Part shown: piece after piece, positions 16,645-26,100 of the stretch | How the letters are laid out: every line of letters begins with the position of its first letter | Position numbering within the stretch: position 1 is the first letter of the stretch | Assembly (NCBI GenBank): GCA_965208525.1 | Contig: OZ242340.1 | Coordinates: forward strand, 2,976,001-3,040,000 | DNA: 64,000 nt | Reading direction: 5' to 3' | Source: VXYL01 sp965208525 | GTDB lineage: Bacteria > Pseudomonadota > Gammaproteobacteria > Pseudomonadales > Azotimanducaceae | The notes under the pieces: generated by a model | Seen by the model: the letters and a program-made list of their open reading frames with translations, nothing else | Database searches by the model: none | What the model was told of the DNA's origin: nothing | Made by a program: the position numbers and the translations under genes

Positions 16645-17144
16645 GGGCCAACCTCCGCGGTGGGTTCGGATCGCGGTCGCGGCGCGGGCGGCGAAGCCCC
16701 GCGTCCGGCGCCGTCGGCGGCGAGTCTAGCCCGGATAGCCCAAAAAACAACCATATGGATACGAAAATCGTCACAAGAATCACCGTGCGGGAACGGAAAA
16801 ACCGGCTCCATTGCCCCACAATGGAGCCTGGAACGGACGGGCTCGGGGTGTAGTCCGGTCGCGGTCGTGGGCGAATCGCGCGCGAGGCTCGGCAGCACGA
16901 GGAAGGAGTTGCAGTTTGGCTGGACAAGGGGCAGGGCAGGAACGCCATAATCTAAGCCGAGCCGAGCCGAGCCGAGCCGAGCCGAGCCGAGCCGAGCCGA
17001 GCCGAGCCGTACGCGCGCGTTGCGCGCCCGGCGAAGCTTGTTCGAGACGGCCCTCATCCCCCGCGCGGATCCAGTTCCCAGCTCAAGGGCGCCGACGCGT
17101 CGGGCGGGCCGTTCCGCCGACTTGCGTAGCGCGCGGTTGACGGC
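16645..17144 (+). promoter_or_regulatory. Shared regulatory region between the hybrid regulator and the giant adhesin
   Basis: 500 bases without a gene. It holds an AT-rich island (16738-16790) that probably carries the regulator's promoter, a perfect 10-bp inverted repeat GGCTCCATTG (16804-16813)/CAATGGAGCC (16819-16828) that could be an operator, and the GCCGA tandem array (16956-17009). An in-frame TAG at 17127-17129 separates the array from the adhesin frame. Confidence 0.5.
16956..17009 (+). repeat. Pentanucleotide tandem repeat (GCCGA, about 10.8 units)
   Basis: Ten perfect GCCGA units plus GCCG, 135 bases before the adhesin start. Such short-unit arrays change length by slipped-strand mispairing. 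The array is upstream of a stop in the adhesin frame, so a length change would alter promoter spacing rather than reading frame. Confidence 0.9.
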
Positions 17145-20100
17145 GTGGGCCGCGCCTTCCTCCACGGGCTCGGGACGGGCTCTTCGACAGTCTCGGGGCA
17201 GGCTCCGGGCCGCCGGCGGGAGCGCCATGGTCGGCTGAGCGCCGCCTGCGCCCTCGCCGCGGCCTTCGTCCTGCTGCTCGGCGCTGGCGGGGCCAAGGCG
17301 GAGAGCCACAAGGTGTCGTTGGAGCTGGGGAGGGACCTCACGAATTCTGTCGCCGCGCACGCGCCGACCGGCACTGCGGAGCCAGGTCCGGGCGCGGGGG
17401 AGATTACGTTGCGTTGGCAGCCCGCCAACACGGGTCCGCAAGGCACATCCTTCTGGAGGATATACGCGAAGCAGCAAAGCAGCGGGAACGTAACTCAAAT
17501 CTGGACCGAAATCGGTAACTTCAGCACGCGCAGTTACACGTTTACAGGCCTGAAGGCCGGCGTCACCTGGACTGTGGGCGTCGCGAGGACACGTGGTCGT
17601 TTTGGCTCCGGATTTACGCCGCACAACGGCGACATCGCTCAGGCGAGGCTGCAGGCGCCGCCCCCGCCCCTCGCCATCGACAGCGCATCGGTGGACGGCG
17701 CCACGGTGAAGCTGGTCTTCAGCGTCGAGATCGACGGCAACTCCGTCCCCGCGAAGGGCAGCTTTTCGGTATCGCTGGGCGGCGTCGCCCAGGCCCCGAC
17801 CGGCGTGTCGGTCTCGGGCAAGACCCTGACGCTCGCCCTCGCCACGGCGGCGGCCGCGGGCCAGGGGGGCCTGCTCACCTACACCAAACCCCGCACGAAG
17901 CCGCTGCGCGACGTCTTCGGCCGCGAGGTCAAGGGATTCGCCAATCTGACGGTGGTCAACGCCACCGGAGGGGTCGCGACGGCGGACGCGGGCGCCGACC
18001 AGGGGGTCCAGACCGGGGCGTCCGTGACGCTGGAGGGCTCGGGCGCGTCGACGCGGACCAGCCCGACCCTGACCTACGCCTGGAAACAGACCGCCGGAGT
18101 GCCGGTGACCCTGAGCGGGGCGACGACGACGGAGCTGACCTTCACCGCGCCCTCGGTGCGCACGGACCTGGTGTTCGCGCTCACGGTCAACGACGGGATG
18201 GCGGACAGCGCGCCCGACACGGTGACGGTGCGGGTGCGCCCGCCGTCGAACCCGTCGACCGCGCCCTGCGTGCATCCGGCGCCGGCGGGGACGACGTACT
18301 GGGGCGGCTCGCTGCTCGACAGCGTGACCGCCACCGACGACACCATCAGGTTCGCGGGCACCGGGCTCGCGGCGGCGTTGAACAGCTTCTGGTTCTGCCG
18401 GCCGGACGGCACCCGCGACACGCTCGCCCAGGACGTTCGGGGCGGCTCCTCCGGCACCGTGACCGGGCTTGCGAAAGGCACCACCTACTGGCTCGCCGTG
18501 AAGTGGACGACCATCCACGACGAGGTGCGGTGGCAGGACTGGCAGGCGGTGACCACCACCGGCAGCGCGACGGCGGCGGCGGGCGAGGACCAGGAGGTCC
18601 TGACCGGGGCGACGGTGACGCTGGACGGCTCGGGCTCGTCGACGACGCGGAGCGGCGCCACGCTGACCTACGCCTGGACGCAGACCGCCGGGGCGACGGT
18701 GCCGCTGAGCAGCACCACGGCGCAGGCGCCGACCTTCACGGCGCCGACGGTGCGCACGAACCTCGTGTTCTCGCTGGTGGTCAATGACGGGGCGGACAGT
18801 CCGGCGGACACGGTGACGGTGCGCGTGCGCCCGCCGCCCAACCCGTCGAGCGCGCCCTGCGTGCATCCCTCGACCGGCAGGGGCACGCCCGGGATCGCCC
18901 CCTTCAATCTGACCATCCAGAGTACCGGCGACAGCTCCTTCAGCTTCACGCCGGTCAACCGCATTGGTGCGGTCCACGACCTGTTTCTCTGCCGGCCGTC
19001 CGGCACGCGCGAGGAGGTCGCCAGCGGGGTCGGCCCCTTGCACGTGCAGACCGTCCAGGGGCTGGCCAGCGCCACCACGTACTGGGTGACGATGGAGCGG
19101 ACCGTGGGTGGGGTGCTCGACTGGACCCCGTGGGTGGCGGCCACCACCACCGGGGCGGCGTCGATCAGGCGCGTGGCGTTCGCCAACGCGCCGGCCTCGG
19201 GCGACAGCTACCTCCTGGGCGAGACGATCCGGGCGACGGTGACCTGGAGCGTGCCGGTGACGGTGGACACCAGGGGTCCCAACGAGAACTTGCACCTGCG
19301 CCTCGACCTGGGGGCGGACGACGCGAACTACGTCAACAGCCGCAAGTTGATGCGCTACGCCTCGGGCTCGCCCACGGACACGCTCACCTTCGAGTATGCG
19401 GTGCAGCCCGGCGACGTGGACCCCGACGGGGTGTGGGTGCAGACCGAGTCGGCGAGCGTCCACAATCTGGTGGTCCGGGCCAAGGGGGCGACGATCCGTA
19501 ACGGCACGCACGACGCCGGCAACACCCTGAGCGGCCTGCCGACCACCGGCGACGCGGGCCGCAAGGTGGACGGGACGAGCACGGCGAGGGCGGCGGCGGG
19601 CGAGGACCGTGAGGTCCTGACCGGGGCGTCGGTGACGCTGTCGGGCTCGGGCTCGTCGACGACGGGGAGCACCACGTTCACCTACCGCTGGACGCAGACC
19701 GGGGGCGAGACGGTGACGCTGACGGGGGCCACGTCGGCGACGCCGTCGTTCACGGCGCCGACGGTGCGCACCGACCTCGTGTTTTCGCTGACGGTCAGCG
19801 ACGGGGCGGTGGACAGTCCGCCGGACACGGTGACGGTGCGGGTGCGCCCGCCGCCCAACCCGTCGAGCGCGCCCTGCGTGCATCCGAGGCCGGCGGACGA
19901 AAACTGGCTGAGCGCAGGCGATTGGTTCTTCGACGAGACCGTCACCGACAGCTCCATCTCGTTCCGGGGTTTCATTGGCGGCACCGCACAGCTCAGCTAC
20001 TGGCTGTGCCGGCCGAACGGCGTGCGCACTACGCTGTCCCAGAACGTCGCCAACAGTCACACCGAGATGATCTCCAGCCTGGAGAGCGGCACGACCTACT

Positions 20101-23100
20101 GGGTCGCCCTGAAGCAGACCGTCAGCGGCTCCGCGGTGAACACGGGGTGGCAAGATTGGCGGGCGTTCACCACCACCGGGGCGGCGTCGATCAGGCGCGT
20201 GGCGTTCGCCAACGCGCCGGCCTCGGGCGACACGTATCTGCTGGGCGAGACGATCCGGGCGGCGGTGACCTGGAGCGCGCCGGTGACGGTGGACGCCAAG
20301 GGCTCCAACGACAACGTGCTCCTGCGGCTCGACCTCGGGGAGGACGACCAGAGCTACGGCAACAGCCAGCGGTTGATGTCCTACGTCTCCGGCTCGCCCA
20401 CGGACACGCTGACCTTCGAGTATGAGGTGCAGTCCGGCGACCTGGACCGCGACGGGGTGTGGGTGCAGACCGAGTCGGCGACCGCCCACAACTTGGTGGT
20501 CCTGACCAACGGGGCGACGATACGGAACGGGACGACCACCGCGAGCAACGTCCGGGCCGGCCTGCCGACCCGCGGCGACGCGGGCCGCAAGGTGGACGGG
20601 ACGGGCCGCGTGACGGCGGTGAAGAGCGCGGTCGTGACGGGCACGACGCTGGAGCTGACCTTCAACGAGGCGCTGGATGCGAGCTCCGTGCCGGCGGCGG
20701 TCGCGTTCACGGTGCAGCGGACCCCGCCCGCGGGGAGCGCGGAGCGGGTGCGCCTGACCGGCACGCCCGCGATCGACGGCGCCAGGGTGACGCTCACCCT
20801 GGCCACGGCGGTGGCGCGCGGCGACGCGGTGACGGTGGGCTACCAGGCGCCGGCACGCAACCCGTTGCGGAACGCGGCGGGCACGCCCGTGCCGGACTTC
20901 GCCGACCGGGCGGTGACCAACGCGACCGCGAATTCGGGCGACACGGTGAAGCCGACCCTGGTGCAGGGCAAGATCCACGGGTCCGCGGTGGAGCTGGTCT
21001 TCAGCGAGGCGCTCGACGGCAGCGCGGTCCCGGCCACGGACCGGTTCGCGCTGAGGCCGGCGCTGGGCGCGGTGAGCGGGGTCGCGGTGAACGGGCGGCG
21101 GATCACCTTCACCACGGCGACCGCCTCGACCGCGGCCCTGAGCATGAGCGTCGGCATCACCGCCCCGACCGGCATCCGCGACCTGAACGGCAACGCGCTC
21201 GACGCGGTGAGCGGATTCGCGCTCATCAACACGCAAGCGGCGGACCCCGGCAAGCCGGCGCTGGTGGCGACGAACCCGGCGGTGGTGGACGGCGCCGCGC
21301 TGACGCTGAAGTTCGACAAGGTGCTGCACGCGGCCACGGTGCCGGGGCCCGGCGCGTTCACGGTGACGGTGGCGGGCGCGGGCCGCGACGTCGCCGGGAC
21401 CGCGGTCTCCGGCAGCGCCGTGGTCCTGACCCTGGCCGCGCCGGCGGCGAAGGGCGAGACGGTCACGGTGAGCTTCGACGCGTCGAAGGGGGCGATCCAG
21501 AACCCGTGGGGCACGCGCGCGGACGGCTTCACCGGCCAGGCGGCGGTCAACACGACCGCCAACCGGGCGCCGGTCTTCAGCGCGGGCGCGAGCACCATCG
21601 CTGCGCCGTCCGGTACGTCGGTCTCCCTGGGCGCGGAGGCGAGCGACCCCGACGGCGACGAGGTGACGTACGCGCTGCGCCTGGGCCGCGACGACACCCA
21701 CGTGCCCGGCGAGCTGCATCACGACACCGGGACCGGCAGCGTGCGCTTCATGGCGAGGGACGGCTGCGAGCTGGCGAACCTCGTTTCGGCGCCCAACCCG
21801 CTCCTCACGGTGGTCACGGTGACGGCGACCGACGCCCATGGCGCGACGGCGGAGCGGTCGCTCACCTTCTCGACGGCGTGGACGTGCGAGGCGCCGGCGC
21901 TGACCGCGCTCAGCGTGGCGGGAACCGCCGTGACGCTGACCTTCGACGAGAACCTGGCCGCGACGACGGCGAAGCAGCGCGGCGATCTGCGCTACGCGTT
22001 CACCGTCCAGGGCGGTTACCACCTGGGGACGCCGGTCGTGAACCAGTCGCCGGACGTGGCGGTCGACGGCGCCACGGTGACGCTGACGCTGGGCTCGGGC
22101 GTGCCGCCGGGCGGGAAGGCCTCGGTGACCTACCACGCGGCCAGGGCGGCGTCGCTCGGGGCGGGCCTGCGCGACACCGACGGCAACGCGGTGGGAAGTT
22201 TCGAGCGCACCGCGACGGCGGCCGCGGGGACGGCCCGGCCGCTGCTCGAGGCGGCGCGGGTGGCGGGGACGTCGCTGACGCTGACCTTCGACAGGGCGCT
22301 CGACGAGGGCTCGGCGCCGGCGGGAAGCCGGTTCTGGGTGGAGACGCGCTCGGTCGACGGCCGGACCGCGCCGCGCTCGGTCGAGGGCACGGGCACGGCG
22401 CGGGTCGACGGGAAGCAGGTCGCGGTCCGGCTGGCCGCGTCGGTGGAGCAGTACGAGCGGGCGTATGTGTGGTATCGCAAGGGCGACGACGCGAACCCGC
22501 TGCGGGCGGCCTCCTCGGGGCCCGAGGTGGCGGAGATCTGGGGCTTCCTCGGCGTCGAGGTGGACGACCGGACCGCGCCGCAGTTCGGGTCGGCCGTCCT
22601 CGCCGGAACGAAGCTCACGCTGTACTACGGGGAGACGCTGGACCGGCACTCGACGCCGGCGGCCGGCGACTTCGTGGTGACGGCGGCGGGAACCGAGCAG
22701 ACGGTGAGCGGCGTCAAGGTGCACGCCAGCGCGGTCGCGCTCACGCTCGGCGCCGAAATCGACCTGGGCGTGGCCGTCGAGGTGAGCTACACGGCGGACG
22801 AGGAGCCCATCCGGGATCTCGTGGGCAACGACGCGGCGAACCTGTCGCGCGAAGAGGCGATCAACAAAGGACCGGACGCACCGGGTACGCTGGGGCTGCT
22901 GGGGACGGAACCGGCGGTGGCGCAGCACGGGGTGCTGACGCTCACCTGGAACCAGCCGCTCGATCCTGCTCACGTGCCCGGTACGGACGCGTTCACGCTG
23001 TCGCAGTCCGAGGCGCGCGAGGTGACGAGCGTCACGGTGCGGGGCGCCACGGTGGTGCTGGGGCTGAGCCGGTGGGTGACGTCCTGCAGCAAGCCGTTCA

Positions 23101-26100
23101 CGGTGGCCTACGCCAAGTCGAATGCGGGCACGGGCAACGAATTGCGCGACATCTGGGGCCGGGAGCCGGACGGGTTTGCGGCGCAGGCCGTGACCATCAA
23201 GGACCTGGAGCTTCCGTGGTGCCCGATCGTCCGGGGGGCGGTCCGGGGGGTGGATGGAGAGGCCGCCCTGGCCCTGCGGTTCGACCGGCGGCTGCGGCGC
23301 AGCCCCGCGCCGAGCCGGGAGGCGTTCACGGTGCGCTCGCACGGCGGCGGCGATGCGCCCCAAGGGCCGGTGCAGGTCGACGAGGTCGGGTTCCCGGCGG
23401 ACCCGGCCGGGCTGCGGCTGCGGCTTGCGCGGGCACTGGCCGCCGGCGAGCGGCTGACGGTGAGCTACCGGCGGCCGCCCACAGGCGCCGCGCTGCGGGA
23501 TGCGGACGGCAACGCCGCGGCGCCGTTTTCCACGGAGGCGGTGGTCGGCGCCGGGGGGCCCCCGGCGGTGACGGCGGTGGCGATGGCGTCGACCCCGGCG
23601 GGCGGCGACACCTACGCGCTCGGCGAGACGATCCAGGTGGCGGTCACGTTCGACGCGGCGGTGACCGTGGCCACGGCCGGCGGGACGCCGGCACTGACCA
23701 TCGACATGGATCCGGCCGACTGGGGCGAGAAGCAGGCCGCGTACGCGAGCGGGACGGGGACCGAAACGCTGGTCTTCGCCCATGAAGTGGTCGAGCCGAA
23801 CTATTCCACCGAGGGCGTGGCGGTGCTGGCGGACACGCTGGCGCCGAACGGCGGCACGATCCGCTCGGCGGGCGGCGCCGACGCGGTGCTGGCGCACGAC
23901 GGGCGGGCGCACGACCCGGAGCACAAGGTGGACTGGCAGCGCGCGCCGGCGCCGCCGAGCGCCCCCGCGTTCGACGACGGCGACGACGCGGCGCTCGCCA
24001 TCGACGAGAACCACGAGGACGGGGCCGAGGTCGGCACCGTCGCGGCGACGGACGCGGACGGCGATGCGCCGACGTATTCGCTGTCCGGCGACGACGCCGA
24101 GCACTTCGCGATCGGCGCGGACGGGGCGATCTCGGTGGCGAGCGGCACGACCCTGGACCACGAAGAGAAGGCGAGCTACGCGTTCACCGCGGCGGTGACC
24201 GACGGCGAGGACGCCGACGGCGCGGCGGAGGAAACGGCGACGGCCGACGACACGATCGCGGTGACGGTGAGCGTGGCGAACGTGGAGGAGCCGCCCGGGG
24301 CGCCGACGGATCTGGCCCTCGAGGCGGCCTCGACGCTGGCGCTCACGGCGAGCTGGACGGCGCCGGCGGACACCGGGGCGCTGGACATCGCCGGCTACGA
24401 GCTGCGCTGGTACGCCGGGGCGGCGGATCCGGCGGACGCGTCGGACTGGACGGAAACCGGCGACGTCGGCACGGAGACCGCGGCGACGATCGCGGGCCTG
24501 GGTGCCGACACCGCCTACCGGGTGCAGGTCCGCGCGCGCGGCGACGGCGCGGGTCCCTGGTCGGCGAGCGCGCCCGGGCGCACGGCCGCGCCGCCGGCGG
24601 CGACGGGGGTGGCGATGGCGTCGGCCCCGGCGGGCGGCGAGACGTATGCGCTCGGCGAGACGATCAAGGTGGCGGTCACGTTCGACGCGGCGGTGACGGT
24701 GGACACGGAGGGCGGGACGCCGGCGCTCACGATTGACATGGATCCCGCCGAGTGGGGCGAGAAGCAGGCCGCGTACGCGAGCGGGACGGGGACGGAAACG
24801 CTGGTCTTCGCCCACGAAGTGGTCGAGCCGAACTACTCCACGCAGGGCGTCGCGGTGCTGGCCGACACGCTGGTGCTGAACGGCGGCACGATCCGCGCGA
24901 GCACCACCGGCGCCGACGCGGACCTGGGGCACGACGGGCGCGACCACGACCCGGCGCACAAGGTGGACTGGCAGCGCGCGCCGGCGACGCCGAGCGCCCC
25001 CGCGTTCGACGACGGCGACGCGGCGGCCCTGTCGATCGAGGAGAACCATGCGGATGCGGCCGTGGTCGGCACGGTGGCGGCGACGGACGCGGACGGCGAC
25101 GCGCCGAGTTACTCGTTGTCCGGCGACGACGCGGAGCACTTTGCGATCGGCGCGGACGGGGCGATCTCGGTGGCGAGCGGCACGACGCTCGACCGCGAGA
25201 CGAAGGCGAGCTACGCGTTCACCGCCGAGGTCACCGACGGCGAGGACGGCGACGGCAACGCCGAGGCGACGCCGACCGCCGACGACACGATCGCCGTGAC
25301 CGTGGCGGTGACGAACGTCGAGGAGCCGCCCGGCGCCCCGACGAGGGTGACCGCGAGCGCGGCGTCCGCGACGGAACTGTCGGTGGGCTGGACGGCGCCG
25401 GCGGACACGGGCGCGCTGGGCATCGCTGGCTACGAGCTGCGCTGGTACGTGGGGTCGGCGGACCCGGCCGACGACTCGGACTGGACGGAGACGGGCGACG
25501 TCGGCACGGAGACGAGCGCGACGATCGCTGACCTCGCGGCCGACACGGCCTACCGGGTGCAGGCGCGGGCGCGCGGCGACGGGACGGGGCCGTGGTCGGC
25601 GAGCGGTTCCGGCCGCACGGCGCTGCCGGCGACCGCGCCGGCGTTTGACGACGGCGACGGCGCGGAGTTCTCGCTGGCGGAGAACCACGCCGACGGCGCG
25701 GCGGTCGGGACGGTGGCGGCCACCGACGCCGACGGCGACGTGCCGGCCTACTCCCTGTCGGGCGACGACGCCGCGGACTTCGCGATCGGGGCGGGCGGCG
25801 CGATCACGGTCAGGAGCGGCACGACGCTCGACTTCGAGGCGCAGGCGCGCTACGCGTTCACGGCCGAGGTCACGGACGGCGAGGACGCCGACGGCAACGC
25901 CGAGGCGACGCCGACCGCCGACGACACGATCGCCGTGACCGTCTCGGTGACGAACGTGGAGGAGCCGCCCGGCGCCCCGACGGGGGTGAGCGCGAGCGCG
26001 GTCTCGGCGACGGAACTGTCGGTGAGCTGGACGGCGCCCGCGGACAGCGGGGGGTTGGCGGTCGCGGGCTACGCGTTGCGCTGGTTCGCGGGCGACGCGG

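Noticed and set aside
16811..17140. A small protein encoded through the GCCGA array
   Set aside because: No ribosome site, frame contents are repeat-driven (Pro-Ser-Arg-Ala-Glu), and it stops just before the adhesin.
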